Positions 52,816-62,420 of a DNA stretch of 64,000 nucleotides are shown piece after piece. The stretch is from positions 180,096 to 244,095 of the forward strand of contig JAHCHG010000002.1 in the NCBI GenBank assembly GCA_026129865.1, written 5' to 3'. Position numbers and translations under genes: made by a program. How positions within the stretch are numbered: the stretch's first letter is position 1; every line of letters begins with the position of its first letter. Origin of the DNA: Pyrinomonadaceae bacterium (GTDB lineage: Bacteria; Acidobacteriota; Blastocatellia; Pyrinomonadales; Pyrinomonadaceae). Under the pieces are notes generated by a model. The model saw nothing but the letters and a program-made list of their open reading frames with translations. It was not told the DNA's origin and searched no databases.

Positions 52816-54018
52816 CTAACCGCGCAAAACAAAATCAATCGCGATCGCATCGTGATCCGAAAGCGGCGTTCCGTCTTTGTCGACCAGATCGCCGACGGTT
52901 TTCGGTGCGGAACCGGGCGCCATAGCGATGCCTTTTCCGAAAAACCAATCAAGCCGCATCGAAAATTTTCCGCCGACCTTGCGCGAAGCCCAGAAAATAA
53001 ACGGAAAACACCAGGCAGGAACCCAATCGCCGAGATTGGTGTTGTACGCTGCATTCTCCATATCGTAATGGAGAGTTCCCGCGCCGGTCTCGTTAAAATT
53101 TTCGTAATCAAATCCATGTTCGAGAAATGCGCGAAACATTCCCTTTTCAAACCGGCGGTCCGGATGCGGATAGTGATCACGGACGACATTTTTAGCGCCC
53201 ATCATTACGCGGTGCCAAAATCCGAAAATCGCATGCCGCGCGCTCTGCGCGTTATACGTAGTTGTATTGAAATCGCCGCCGACGATCGTCGGTAATGGCG
53301 GAAGCGTTTTTAAATGTTCGAGTATAATCCTCACCTGTTTTTCACGATGTTTACGCGAACAATGAACGTCTAAATGGACCGTAACGGCGCGAAAAGTTCC
53401 CGCCGGATGCTCGACATCGGCGATCAGCGCGCGCAGGTATCCGAGCCGTTTTTCTTTGCCGATCATCTTATCCTTTCCGTTCGGAAGATCGACGGCGTGA
53501 ACGTTCTTCAGCGGAAATTTCGAAAAGGTCGCCAGACCGTGAATCGACTGTTCGTTTTCGCCTTCGAATTCAGATTCGATTCCGCTTCCCTTCTGCAGCG
53601 CTATGTAAACCGGTGCGAATGCATAATTTAGCTTTAATTTACGCGCGATCTCCTGCGCGACGAATCGGTTTCCGCTGCGGATCATTCCGTAGTCGAGTTC
53701 GGTCAAAAGATAAAGATCTTTCTGCTTCAAACGATCGTTATTTTCCAGAGCATTCAAGATACCTTCAAAAATACGTCCGCGCTCAATGTTCCAGGCGGCA
53801 GCGGATATTACGGATGAATTTCCTTTAAAATTTTCCTCCGCGAAATTTTCGACCACGACCGAACTTAAGATCTCGTCCACTTTTGGTTCGATCTTTTTAT
53901 AAACCGCGCTTTTCCGCGTTTCTTCGATCGATTCGAACTGAAGAAGGTCCGGAAAATAAGGTTTCAGATCATGATCCAAAACCTCAGGCGGCTGAATTTT
54001 TGACTTTATCGCGCTCAT
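52816..54018 (-). CDS. Endonuclease/exonuclease/phosphatase family protein
   Basis: The 400-residue product has the EEP fold motifs in order: AAWNIERGRI, LTELDYGM (the metal-binding Glu), VTVHLDVHCS, VGGDFNTTTY and the late LSDHDAIAIDF. Members include DNases, phosphodiesterases and inositol phosphatases. The N-terminal extension of about 70 residues before the first motif is unusual and not recognised. No signal peptide is visible. It stands alone on the minus strand. Confidence 0.85.
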   Translation of the reverse strand: MSAIKSKIQPPEVLDHDLKPYFPDLLQFESIEETRKSAVYKKIEPKVDEILSSVVVENFAEENFKGNSSVISAAAWNIERGRIFEGILNALENNDRLKQKDLYLLTELDYGMIRSGNRFVAQEIARKLKLNYAFAPVYIALQKGSGIESEFEGENEQSIHGLATFSKFPLKNVHAVDLPNGKDKMIGKEKRLGYLRALIADVEHPAGTFRAVTVHLDVHCSRKHREKQVRIILEHLKTLPPLPTIVGGDFNTTTYNAQSARHAIFGFWHRVMMGAKNVVRDHYPHPDRRFEKGMFRAFLEHGFDYENFNETGAGTLHYDMENAAYNTNLGDWVPAWCFPFIFWASRKVGGKFSMRLDWFFGKGIAMAPGSAPKTVGDLVDKDGTPLSDHDAIAIDFVLRG

Positions 54019-54108
54019 TATAAAAATTTAGAGTTTAGAAGATGGCGGCTGAAATGACAAAAGCCGCCGAATTTATGGCAGCTTTGTGGAAAATTTTGAC
54101 CTTCAATT

Positions 54109-55329
54109 TTAGTCGTATTGATCGTCGTGGTGTTCTTTTGCAGGCACGATCGAAAGAAAATCCTGAGTTATCCGGTCGGAATATTCCTGCAAGAGTTCGT
54201 CGATCTTTTTTCTCTTTTTCGAGCGAAAGATCAATCCGACATGTTTTGGCTTATTAACCCGGTAAACGATCTCTTTAGCATTGTAATGCGAAGTGTCCGG
54301 CGTTTCCTGGTTTGCGAGCGCCAGCGCAACGCCGGCGTATTCCTTTCTTAGCTTCGGCGCTTTGTACGGCGCTTCTTCGGTTTCTATCGCCAGGCGTCCC
54401 CATTCGCGCCAGATATTGAACCCGCAGGCTTCTTCCAGAACGTTTGCGATATAAGCGCCGCCGACACGGCAGGCGACTTCTAAAAGGTAAAATTTCCCGT
54501 CGTTGTTCGACCGGAGGAATTCTGCGTGCGCAACTCCGTTTGAATGTTCGAACGCAGTTAAAAGCTGCGAATTCAGTTTTTCAAGTGCTTTCCGGTCCTT
54601 CGAGCGGTAATCGACAATAGACGAAGTAAAAACACCGCCGAGGTGCGACACATTCAGCGGCGTCGTCCCGTAACGGCTGACGCCGGCGCAAACGACTTTG
54701 CCTTTATGTATTACCGAATCGACATGATAAACATCGCCTTCGATAAATCGTTCGATCAAATACTGCGAAGGATGATCGCGCCAGGTGTGCCGCGCATCGA
54801 GCTCATTAAGCGTGTGCCAGACGTCGGCGGCGCTCAAACATTTGCGAATTCCAAAAGCAGAAACCTCGGTTCGCGGCTTTACGATCACGGGAAACTCTAC
54901 CTTTTCCAGATAAGCGTTAACCTCGACCTGGTTGAACGCACCGGTAAATTCAGGACATGGAATTTTGGAAGCATGGGCGAGATTACGCATCCGCAGTTTG
55001 TCGCGAAACCGCAGTGCGTGCGAATTGCTCATGCCTTCTATCTGCAAATGCTCCCGCGCGCGCGCCGCGGTCAAAACGTCAAATTCGTCAACACCGATCA
55101 CGCGATGGACTGGATTTGAACCGGCAAGGTTTGTCGCTGCGCGGATATAGTCTTCCGATCTCGCTTCGTTCGAAACGATGACGAGTTCATTAAGCGATTC
55201 CCAGCTCCATTTTGAATCCCTGAAATCCTCGCGCGTGATCAAAGAAACGCGCCAGCCGGCTTCTTTTGCAGCGTCGATCACCTCGTTTCCTTTAAATTCA
55301 CTTGCAATGCAGACGATATGTTTTTCCAT
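54109..55329 (-). CDS. ATP-grasp domain ligase
   Basis: The ATG at 55,329 is preferred (406 residues; a further 12 in frame upstream are unlikely). The N-terminus HIVCIASEFKGNEVIDAAKE is a Rossmann-like pre-ATP-grasp domain. The ATP-grasp follows with FPVIVKPRTEVSAFGIRKC (P-loop-like lysine), SQYLIERFIEGDVYHVDSVI and HAEFLRSNNDGKFYLLEVAC (metal-binding Glu/Asp). The ending contains RVGGAYIANVLEEACG. The carboxylate substrate is unknown; relatives make peptide-like bonds in amino-acid or secondary metabolism. Confidence 0.85.
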   Translation of the reverse strand: MEKHIVCIASEFKGNEVIDAAKEAGWRVSLITREDFRDSKWSWESLNELVIVSNEARSEDYIRAATNLAGSNPVHRVIGVDEFDVLTAARAREHLQIEGMSNSHALRFRDKLRMRNLAHASKIPCPEFTGAFNQVEVNAYLEKVEFPVIVKPRTEVSAFGIRKCLSAADVWHTLNELDARHTWRDHPSQYLIERFIEGDVYHVDSVIHKGKVVCAGVSRYGTTPLNVSHLGGVFTSSIVDYRSKDRKALEKLNSQLLTAFEHSNGVAHAEFLRSNNDGKFYLLEVACRVGGAYIANVLEEACGFNIWREWGRLAIETEEAPYKAPKLRKEYAGVALALANQETPDTSHYNAKEIVYRVNKPKHVGLIFRSKKRKKIDELLQEYSDRITQDFLSIVPAKEHHDDQYD

Positions 55330-55550
55330 AATAGAATTTTTTTTCAAAAGACCCGCGGCAGACAAGGCTTTGCTTCGATCAAATAGGTTTAAAAACTGCT
55401 GTTTTCAAACGAATTTGTTGAACGATTGATTTTGCTTTGAAGTAAAAGAATGGCACAATTTAATCGCAAAAACAAAAGGCAGCAGCGGACGGAGTCGTTC
55501 TTTTTTTGCAGTTCAATCCTTGTAAAACGGGGCTGTTTGGAGAATTTTTG

Positions 55551-56237
55551 ATGGGCAGTATCGACATTGCAGATTTTTTATCAAAACTGATCATTTACAT
55601 GATCGTCTGGCTGTTCGCCGTTTCGGCGCACGAAGCCGCGCATGCCTGGATGTCCTTGAAATTTGGCGACGACACGGCGGAAAAGCTCGGTCGCGTAACG
55701 CTCAATCCGGTGCCGCATATCGATCCGATCGGAACGCTTCTGCTGCCGATAATCGGTTTTGTCGTCGGTTATTCGGGCGGAATGGCGGGTTTACCGTTGA
55801 TCATGTGGGGAAAACCGACGCCGGTTAATCCGCTGCGATGGACGAATAAAAAGCTCGCAAACATCATGGTTTCGCTCGCAGGGATCGGCGTGAATCTGAT
55901 CATTGCGATCGTTTTTACCGTGATTCTCAATATCACTCGGGCTTACGGCATTTTTAATGACGGAAATTACCGGGAAGGTGTTACTGGTGCCGTGTACTTG
56001 CTTTTGTACAGCACGGTTTTTTTGAATGTCGCGCTCGCAGTCTTTAATCTTCTTCCCTTTCCGCCGCTTGACGGCAGCAAAGCCTTACAATCACTGCTTC
56101 CCGACAGTTTCGAACCGTATTTCGATCTTTTGGAACAATACGGTTTTCTGATTCTGATCGTGCTGCTGCAGCTCGGCGTAATAGGTTTCATCGCGGGTCC
56201 GATGAATCAACTATTTCGAAGTCTACTAGGATTTTAG
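55551..56237 (+). CDS. Site-2 protease family (M50) metalloprotease
   Basis: Membrane-embedded zinc protease of the M50B type. The ATG at 55,551 has a ribosome site (ttggagaatttttg) and gives 228 residues. The zinc motif HEAAH is at 27-31, within FAVSAHEAAHAWMSL. The second motif (FNLLPFPPLDGSKAL) carries the aspartate ligand. There are about five membrane segments. This compact form lacks PDZ domains and is widespread beside trpS, which is the next gene here. Confidence 0.9.
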   Translation: MGSIDIADFLSKLIIYMIVWLFAVSAHEAAHAWMSLKFGDDTAEKLGRVTLNPVPHIDPIGTLLLPIIGFVVGYSGGMAGLPLIMWGKPTPVNPLRWTNKKLANIMVSLAGIGVNLIIAIVFTVILNITRAYGIFNDGNYREGVTGAVYLLLYSTVFLNVALAVFNLLPFPPLDGSKALQSLLPDSFEPYFDLLEQYGFLILIVLLQLGVIGFIAGPMNQLFRSLLGF

Positions 56238-56295
56238 CGCCCATTAACTTTTTACTTTTTACCTATCACTTATTTCGGAAATACAATTCGCATTT

Positions 56296-57282
56296 ATGTC
56301 GTCATTTAAAAAACGTATCTTCAGCGGCGCTCAGCCGACCGGCGAACTGCATATCGGCAATTATCTCGGCGCTCTGAAAAATTGGGTCGAACTCCAAACC
56401 GAATACGAAAGTTTCTTCTGCATAGTAAATTTGCACGCGATAACTTTGCCGCAGGACCCGAAGGTTTTGAAACAGAAAACGCTCGATCTGGCGCGTATCT
56501 ACCTTGCCGCCGGGATCGATCCGGAAGTTTCGACGGTTTTCATTCAATCGGACGTTTCCGAACACGCCGAACTCGCTTGGATTTTGTCGTGCGTTGCGCG
56601 AATGGGCGAATTGGAACGGATGACGCAGTTTAAGGACAAATCAAAAGGCAGCAGCGAACGCGCCGGTGTCGGACTGTTTACCTATCCGGTTTTGATGGCT
56701 TCGGATATTTTGCTTTATCAAACAGATCTTGTTCCGGTCGGGCAGGATCAAAAGCAGCATCTCGAGCTTTCGCGCGATCTGGCGCAAAGATTCAACCGCG
56801 ATTTCGGAGAAACCTTTGTCGTTCCCGAACCTTACATTCCGCCCGTCGGCGCAAAGATCCAATCGCTGCAGGACCCTTCGAAAAAGATGTCGAAATCCGA
56901 CGAAAATGCAAACGGTTCGATCTTTCTGCTTGATGATCCCGATACGATCGCGAAGAAATTAAAGAAAGCCGTTACCGATTCCGGCACCGAGATAAAATTC
57001 GACGAATCGCGCCCGGCGATCCACAATCTTTTGACGATCTATCAATTGATGACCGGCAAAACGCCCGCGGAATGCGAAGCAAATTTCGAAGGTAAAGGCT
57101 ACGGACATTTCAAAACCGAACTCGCCGAAGCCGTCATCGAATTCTTGAAACCGTTCCAGGAAAAGGCGAAATCGTATTCAGACGAGGAACTGAATGAAAA
57201 ACTGAGAGTTGGCGCGAAAAAAGCTAAGGAAGTTGCGAGTCAATCAGTGAAAGACGTTTACGAAAAAATAGGATTAATTTAG
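56296..57282 (+). CDS. trpS: Tryptophanyl-tRNA synthetase
   Basis: Class I aminoacyl-tRNA synthetase charging tRNA-Trp. The 328-residue product has HIGN (19-22) as the HIGH-type motif and KMSKS (197-201). Other conserved segments are FTYPVLMASDILLYQTDLVP and VGQDQKQHLELSRDLA. Length is normal. It follows the M50 protease gene by 58 bases, a frequent arrangement in bacteria. Confidence 0.97.
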   Translation: MSSFKKRIFSGAQPTGELHIGNYLGALKNWVELQTEYESFFCIVNLHAITLPQDPKVLKQKTLDLARIYLAAGIDPEVSTVFIQSDVSEHAELAWILSCVARMGELERMTQFKDKSKGSSERAGVGLFTYPVLMASDILLYQTDLVPVGQDQKQHLELSRDLAQRFNRDFGETFVVPEPYIPPVGAKIQSLQDPSKKMSKSDENANGSIFLLDDPDTIAKKLKKAVTDSGTEIKFDESRPAIHNLLTIYQLMTGKTPAECEANFEGKGYGHFKTELAEAVIEFLKPFQEKAKSYSDEELNEKLRVGAKKAKEVASQSVKDVYEKIGLI

Positions 57283-57371
57283 TGTCATTTGTTCCGGAAA
57301 ACCTCCCGTTGAATATCCCGACTGAAATATAGTGGAAGTATAGAACACCCAAACTCGCCTCGGATGTTTTT

Positions 57372-57854
57372 ATGCAAGTAACTAGAAAGCAATTTGCTTC
57401 AGTAGCACGAGAATTTGTAGTTTGGACTGAAGCAGAACCGAAATCTGAAACGAATGAGGCTACGTTCGCCATCCGTATACTCGCGAGGCTATATTACGCA
57501 GGGCTGTTCCTTCCTCAAACTGAATGCGGCGCTGATATCGAGGGATTCGGAGTCTCAGAAGACGAATGGAAAAAGGCTTATTTGAGATTCGCTTCGCTGC
57601 CTTTCAACTACTACTTCAATTTTTTTAGCCCCGCAGATCTTTCGGATATCGAACCAGGTACGGGAGATCTGGCGGATGACCTTGCTGATATTTATCGAGA
57701 TCTGAAAGAAGGTCTTAATTTATTCGATTCAGGACATGAAATAGAAGCGGTTTGGGAGTGGAAATACAGTTTTCAAACGCATTGGGGTCGACATGCCGCG
57801 AGCGCTCTGCATGCTCTCCATGCATTTGCGGACGATAACGATCTTACATTGTGA
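57372..57854 (+). CDS. DUF5063-like protein
   Basis: The 160-residue acidic product matches the layout of DUF5063 proteins (YYFNFFSPADLSDIEPGTGD; EVWEWKYSFQTHWGRHAASA-like AVWEWKYSFQTHWGRHA). The role of the family is unknown. It appears monocistronic downstream of trpS with an 89-base gap. The following 295 bases up to 58,150 show no gene. Confidence 0.7.
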   Translation: MQVTRKQFASVAREFVVWTEAEPKSETNEATFAIRILARLYYAGLFLPQTECGADIEGFGVSEDEWKKAYLRFASLPFNYYFNFFSPADLSDIEPGTGDLADDLADIYRDLKEGLNLFDSGHEIEAVWEWKYSFQTHWGRHAASALHALHAFADDNDLTL

Positions 57855-58149
57855 CATACCGTTTTTATCGTCCTCGTTAAGCATGAAGAAAAACGAATTT
57901 TGAAATTAGAACATCTCTCAGAAAAGTCCGTATTATTTCGCACAAAGCTTTAAAGACGTTTATGCGAAATTACGAATCCATGGCGCGAGACGATCAACGT
58001 AACTGTTTATTCATAAGTGTTATTAAATCGTGTGTATAGGGCAACGGCTGGTAATTGCCTCTGAAAATTCCTCTGATTCACACCTATTGCGCCGCGAAAC
58101 GATAGGAATTCTCCAGATCGCATCATTTTTCAAACTTCTGTAAACTCCA

Positions 58150-58521
58150 ATGATTATAATCGTTCTATTCGGATTCCTAATGATGCTTCTCAGTCTCATC
58201 ATGATCATCCGTCCAAATTCTTTTGCTGACAGGATTGTAAGATTCGCCGAAAAGCCTTGGTTTCATCCGTTCGAGATAATCAGCCGTTTCGCATTCGGTT
58301 TGGGGTTCGTTTATTTCTCCGAGCAAACGATTTATCCGAAGTTGATAACTGTTATCGGCATCGTTCTGATCCTCGTCAGCGTTGGGCTTTTGTTAACCCC
58401 GCCGGCGAAACACAGAGAATTTGCGCTTTGGTCGGCAGAAAGATTTAAGGATCTTTTTCGCTGGTTCGGCTTTGTTTCGCTCGTCTTTGGCGGTTTTTTA
58501 ATTTACGCTGCGGTTATTTAG
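58150..58521 (+). CDS. Small membrane protein, unknown
   Basis: The 123-residue product has four hydrophobic segments: IIIVLFGFLMMLLSLIMII at the start, then ISRFAFGLGFVYFSEQTIY, LITVIGIVLILVSVGLLLT and FGFVSLVFGGFLIYAAV. A charged loop (KHREFALWSAERFKDLF) lies between the last two. No known family could be assigned. Confidence 0.7.
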   Translation: MIIIVLFGFLMMLLSLIMIIRPNSFADRIVRFAEKPWFHPFEIISRFAFGLGFVYFSEQTIYPKLITVIGIVLILVSVGLLLTPPAKHREFALWSAERFKDLFRWFGFVSLVFGGFLIYAAVI

Positions 58522-58675
58522 CTAATTTTTTTCCGAAAACTTCTCCACCCTTTGTTTATTTGGTGTTTGTTCGATAACAAGTGCTAAAATACATTTCACC
58601 TGCAATTAAATAGTTTCGGTCGGAATCGCTCGATTCCGGCTTCCCTTTGTTCATTTTTATAAGGAGTAAATTGCC

Positions 58676-60187
58676 ATGGACGCAGCACAAAAATCATTCG
58701 AAACCCCCAAATTTAAGGAACAATACAACAATTTCATCGGCGGCGAATTCGTCGCGCCGAAAGGCGGCGAGTATTTCGACGTAATTTCGCCCGTTGACGG
58801 CAAACCGTTCACAAAAGTAGCGCGTTCGACCGCCGAAGACATCGAACTTGCGGTTGACGCGGCGCATTTAGCCGCGCCTGAATGGAATAATTCTTCAGCA
58901 ACGACGAGAAGCAATCTTTTATGGAAGATCGCCGACACGATCGAGGAAAATCTCGAAATGCTGGCGCGTTGTGAGACCTGGGATAACGGTAAACCGATTC
59001 GGGAAACAATGGCGGCGGATCTGCCGCTGGCAGTTGATCATTTTCGATATTTCGCGGGTGTAATTCGCGCTGAAACAGGCGAAGCGACGGAGCTTGACGC
59101 AAATACGGTTTCGATGAATATTCACGAACCTTTGGGCGTGGTAGCACAGATCATTCCGTGGAATTTTCCGATCTTGATGGCGACTTGGAAGATCGCGCCC
59201 GCGCTTGCCGCCGGAAACTGCACGATCGTTAAACCCGCCGAGCAGACTCCGGCTTCAATTATGGTTTTGATGGAATTGATTCAGGATATTCTGCCGCCGG
59301 GAGTTTTAAATATCGTCAACGGTTTCGGTCCCGAAGCGGGCAAACCTTTGGCGACAAACGAGCGCATTGCGAAAGTCGCGTTCACGGGCGAAACGACGAC
59401 CGGACGCTTGATAATGCAGTATGCGTCGCAAAATCTGATTCCCGTAACATTGGAATTAGGCGGAAAATCGCCGAATATTTTCTTTGAAAGCGTGATGGAT
59501 GCGGACGACGAATTTTTTGATAAATGCTTGGAAGGCGCGGCACTTTTCGCGCTCAATCAGGGCGAAGTCTGCACTTGTCCGTCGAGAATTTTGGTGCAGG
59601 AATCAATCGCGGATAAATTTATTGACCGCATAGTCGAACGCACGAAAGCGATCAAAATGGGACATCCGCTCGATCCCGAAACGATGATCGGCGCACAGGC
59701 TAGCCGTGATCAATACGAGAAAATCATGAACTACATCCAGATCGGCAAAGACGAAGGCGCGGAAGTCCTCTGCGGCGGCGAAGCGCAGAAAAACGAAGGC
59801 GTTGAAGACGGCTTTTACGTCCAGCCGACACTGCTCAAAGGACACAACAAAATGCGCGTTTTCCAGGAAGAAATCTTCGGTCCGGTGTCGTCGGTTACGA
59901 CTTTCAAAACGGAAGCGGAAGCTATCGAAATCGCCAACGACACGCTCTACGGCTTAGGCGCAGGCGTTTGGACACGCGACGCGTACCAGCTTTATCAGGT
60001 TCCACGCGCAATCAAAGCCGGACGAGTTTGGGTAAATTGCTATCACAATTACCCCGCGCACGCCCCGTTCGGCGGCTACAAAAAGAGCGGCTTCGGACGC
60101 GAAAACCACAAAATGATGCTCGACCATTACCGCAACAACAAAAATATGCTCATCTCTTACGACAAAAAAGCGATGGGATTCTTTTAA
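58676..60187 (+). CDS. NAD-dependent aldehyde dehydrogenase (AldB/ExaC type)
   Basis: Oxidises aldehydes such as acetaldehyde to the acid. The ribosome site (aaggag) and the ATG at 58,676 give 503 residues. Catalytic residues are visible: E260 in [12 protein letters not shown] and C299 in [11 protein letters not shown], with the NAD-binding motif [13 protein letters not shown]. The N-terminus has no amphipathic encapsulation peptide, so it is probably cytoplasmic and not a BMC cargo. Its last 30 codons recur, diverged, at 61,237-61,328. A palindromic element lies 50 bases downstream. Confidence 0.95.
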   Translation: MDAAQKSFETPKFKEQYNNFIGGEFVAPKGGEYFDVISPVDGKPFTKVARSTAEDIELAVDAAHLAAPEWNNSSATTRSNLLWKIADTIEENLEMLARCETWDNGKPIRETMAADLPLAVDHFRYFAGVIRAETGEATELDANTVSMNIHEPLGVVAQIIPWNFPILMATWKIAPALAAGNCTIVKPAEQTPASIMVLMELIQDILPPGVLNIVNGFGPEAGKPLATNERIAKVAFTGETTTGRLIMQYASQNLIPVTLELGGKSPNIFFESVMDADDEFFDKCLEGAALFALNQGEVCTCPSRILVQESIADKFIDRIVERTKAIKMGHPLDPETMIGAQASRDQYEKIMNYIQIGKDEGAEVLCGGEAQKNEGVEDGFYVQPTLLKGHNKMRVFQEEIFGPVSSVTTFKTEAEAIEIANDTLYGLGAGVWTRDAYQLYQVPRAIKAGRVWVNCYHNYPAHAPFGGYKKSGFGRENHKMMLDHYRNNKNMLISYDKKAMGFF

Positions 60188-60235
60188 ATGCGGATTTGGG
60201 ATTGCGGATCGCGGATTTGAATAATTTCCGCCAAC

Positions 60236-60459
60236 GTCGCTGAAAGCGGCAAATATAATAGCGTAGGGTTAAGCGAGTGAAAACGAGCGCAACCTTGCGT
60301 TAGGCTGATCAATAATTCCGACTCTGAAAGAGTCGAACAAATGCGAACGCCGAAATGTTCGATACTTTCAGCGTCAGAACGCTTTATTAGCAAGACGTAG
60401 GGTGTCGCTCGCTATGGTTCGCATTACCCAACGCTAAATTGTTTATCGCTTTCAGCGAC
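60236..60459. mobile_element. Palindromic MITE-like element
   Basis: The ends gtcgctgaaagcg (60,236-60,248) and cgctttcagcgac (60,447-60,459) are perfect inverted 13-mers, and similarity between the arms extends further, to about 65 bases. Inside lies a second inverted pair (about 60,320-60,340 with 60,353-60,373) sharing the same ctgaaag core. There is no coding capacity. A further copy of the left arm occurs near 61,360. A nonautonomous transposable element or structured repeat family is inferred. Confidence 0.55.
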
Positions 60460-60563
60460 TTTGACTTGAATTATGAAAATATTCCAAGGTCAAAAGAATC
60501 GACCAAGGAAAAAAGTTATCGTCGTCTTTAAGACGGTGGTAAAATAAGGTTGGGTAAAAACTT

Positions 60564-60791
60564 ATGACAAATACAGTCGAGTTAACATTGGAATTGCCGT
60601 CGAATTTAACGAAGGACGAAGCGCAGACTTTGCTTGCCGTAAAATTGTATGAAACCGGGCGTGCTTCTCTCGGTCAGGCGGCGAAGCTGGCAGGTTATTC
60701 TAAACGCGCTTTTATGGAAGTTTTGGGCAAAAATAATGTACCGATATTTAATTATTCACCTGCCGAATTGCGTGAGGAACTCGGCTTGTGA
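60564..60791 (+). CDS. UPF0175 family antitoxin
   Basis: The 75-residue product has the UPF0175 pattern: LELPSNLTKDEAQTLLAVKL, then SLGQAAKLAGYSKRAFMEVL (a helix-turn-helix-like part), ending SPAELREELGL. These proteins are usually the antitoxin partner of a PIN-like DUF3368 toxin, and that gene follows with a 4-base overlap (60,788). It probably binds its own promoter region. Confidence 0.85.
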   Translation: MTNTVELTLELPSNLTKDEAQTLLAVKLYETGRASLGQAAKLAGYSKRAFMEVLGKNNVPIFNYSPAELREELGL

Positions 60792-61237
60792 GCGAACCGG
60801 TCGTTTCGGACAGCACTTGTTTGATCGGTTTGGAGCCCGACGGCGAATTGGCTATTTTGCCCGCGCTTTTTGATTCGGTGATGATTCCGCCGGAAGTCGA
60901 GCGCGAATTTGACAGAAGTTTTGAATGGCTGAAGGTTGAAAATTTAGCAAGCAATCGGCTAGCAGCGGCTTTGCAAATGGTCGTAGATGCGGGTGAAGCG
61001 GAAGCCATAGCGCCGGCGAACGAGAAAAATTGTCTGCTCATTTCCGACGACAAACAAGCGAGGGCGGCGGCAAAACGGCTCGGTGTCTCAGTCATCGGAA
61101 CAGTCGGCATTTTGATTCGCGCCAAACAAAACGGCAGCATCACCGAAATCAAACCTATTTTGAACGCACTCGACGAGAACCAATTTCGCATCAACCATGA
61201 ATTATGCGACGAAGCGTTGAAAATTGCCGGAGAATAG
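60788..61237 (+). CDS. DUF3368 (PIN-like) toxin
   Basis: Putative ribonuclease partner of the UPF0175 protein. The GTG at 60,788 gives 149 residues: VVSDSTCLIGLEPDGELAIL (the PIN-type Asp at the start) and VDAGEAEAIAPANEKNCLLI. ISDDKQARAAAKRLGVSVIG follows, with the further acidic residues. Its TAG stop is the exact point where the duplicated dehydrogenase tail begins. The pair forms a compact toxin-antitoxin module. Confidence 0.88.
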   Translation: MSEPVVSDSTCLIGLEPDGELAILPALFDSVMIPPEVEREFDRSFEWLKVENLASNRLAAALQMVVDAGEAEAIAPANEKNCLLISDDKQARAAAKRLGVSVIGTVGILIRAKQNGSITEIKPILNALDENQFRINHELCDEALKIAGE

Positions 61238-61328
61238 ACGCGAAAACCACAACTTAATGCTCGACCATAACCGCAGCAACAAAAATATATTGATTTCTTA
61301 TGACAAGAAAGCGATGGGATTCTTTTAA
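61237..61328 (+). pseudogene. Duplicated tail of the aldehyde dehydrogenase gene
   Basis: These 92 bases match 60,096-60,187 (the end of the dehydrogenase gene) with 11 substitutions and no length change. They still read in frame to the same stop: RENHNLMLDHNRSNKNILI and [10 protein letters not shown]. Most differences are at third codon positions, so the copy diverged under coding constraint before being orphaned. The similarity runs on past the stop into the MITE left arm (to about 61,415). It records a past duplication or module insertion. Confidence 0.85.
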
Positions 61329-61755
61329 TTGGCGGATTTACATAAATTTTACCAAGATCGCTGAAAACGACAAAGTTAATATCGTAGGGTATTGAGAGTG
61401 AAAACGAGTTAACCCTCCTTGTTGATTGAACGCATTTTCCGACACTTAAGGCGTTAAACTAGCCATACCTTTTATAATGCGGTTATATCGCGAGTGGTTT
61501 TACCGCTACTTAACAAATGATGCAAGAAATCCCAGCAATCATTGATTATCTTTCCGATTTTATAAACCGTCTAGGAGACTTTGAGGAATGGAATCACGAG
61601 GTTTACATTTTAAGTTCGGAATAACTGATAGATGATAACTGATGGATTTTACCACGGTTTTAATTATCACTTATCAGTTATCATCTATCAGTTATTCCGA
61701 TGTTGTTTCTTCTATCAGAAATTCTGCGACACTACCAAAATTTGTTATTTATCGA
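61238..61755. other. Spacer with gene remnants and a large hairpin
   Basis: Between the DUF3368 stop and the broken grpB gene lie the dehydrogenase tail copy, a partial MITE arm (about 61,360-61,415), and a small open frame (61,517-61,624, 35 codons, MMQEIPAIIDYLSDFINRL) with no recognised match. A perfect hairpin follows at 61,617-61,699. No intact gene was identified. Confidence 0.6.
61617..61699. repeat. Perfect 27-base inverted repeat built of heptamers
   Basis: The arms 61,617-61,643 and 61,673-61,699 are exact reverse complements around a 29-base loop. Each arm is itself composed of 7-base units (ataactg, atagatg, ataactg). It has the same build as the murG/murC and tRNA-Ala arrays: a short tandem unit running one way and then the other. 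Confidence 0.85.
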
Positions 61756-62284
61756 ATGATCAAAAGCGAGTTGCGATTGATGCCGCACGATGTTTCCTGG
61801 AAATATGATTTTTTGGCGGAACGCGAGCGCATTAAACTCTCGGTCGCGGATTCGTCCGTCATAATCGAACAGATCGGCAGCACGGCGATTCCGAATGTTC
61901 ACGCGAAACCTATTTTAGACATCTCCATCTTGTGCGGCAACAATGGCTTGAATGCTGTTGCCGATGCACTGCGAAAACTCGGTTACGAATATCGCGGCGG
62001 GTTTGATGACGAGCGTGGACATTTCTACGCTGTTTTGGACAAAGATAATATGCGCTATTGCTAGGCGCATATCTACAGCAAAAAAAAGCTGCGACTGGCA
62101 TTCAAAATTGAAGTTCCGCGACCTTTTGAGGGAAAATACTGAACTGGCGCGAGAATATACTGATTACAAATTGGAACTGGCGAAGCATGTTTCAAACAAA
62201 TCCGGATACGCGGAAATTAAAACAAAATGGGTCGATTCGTTTATTTTGAAAATTTTTTCGCAAACAATCGAAGAGAAGCGGTAA
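61756..62284 (+). pseudogene. Broken GrpB family gene
   Basis: GrpB proteins are nucleotidyltransferase-like and of unclear role. The first frame (from the ATG at 61,756) gives the domain start IEQIGSTAIPNVHAKPILDI and DNMRYC, then a TAG at 62,062 where relatives have a glutamine codon. The frame continues AHIYSKKK and then shifts at a run of eight A's. In the other frame the sequence resumes DWHSKLKFRDLLRENTELAR and runs to 62,284. One stop and one frameshift show that the gene is dead. Confidence 0.85.
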
Positions 62285-62420
62285 ATCAATAGTAAATTAG
62301 AACGGCTCAGCGACAAGACCATTTCGACCGCTGAATTTGTAATTCCTACGATTCAAAGACGGACTTTACAACCGCTGACAGGAAGATTTTGACGACATAG
62401 TTTTTTACCTTGCTGAATCT

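Noticed and set aside
58676..60187. Aldehyde dehydrogenase as the missing BMC enzyme
   Set aside because: It belongs to the non-acylating AldB/ExaC type, lacks a targeting helix, and is about 40 kb from the BMC locus.
60290..60435. Integron attC-like core motifs (gttaggc and acccaac)
   Set aside because: The two cores are in the wrong order for an attC site and no integrase gene is visible; the palindromic element explains them.
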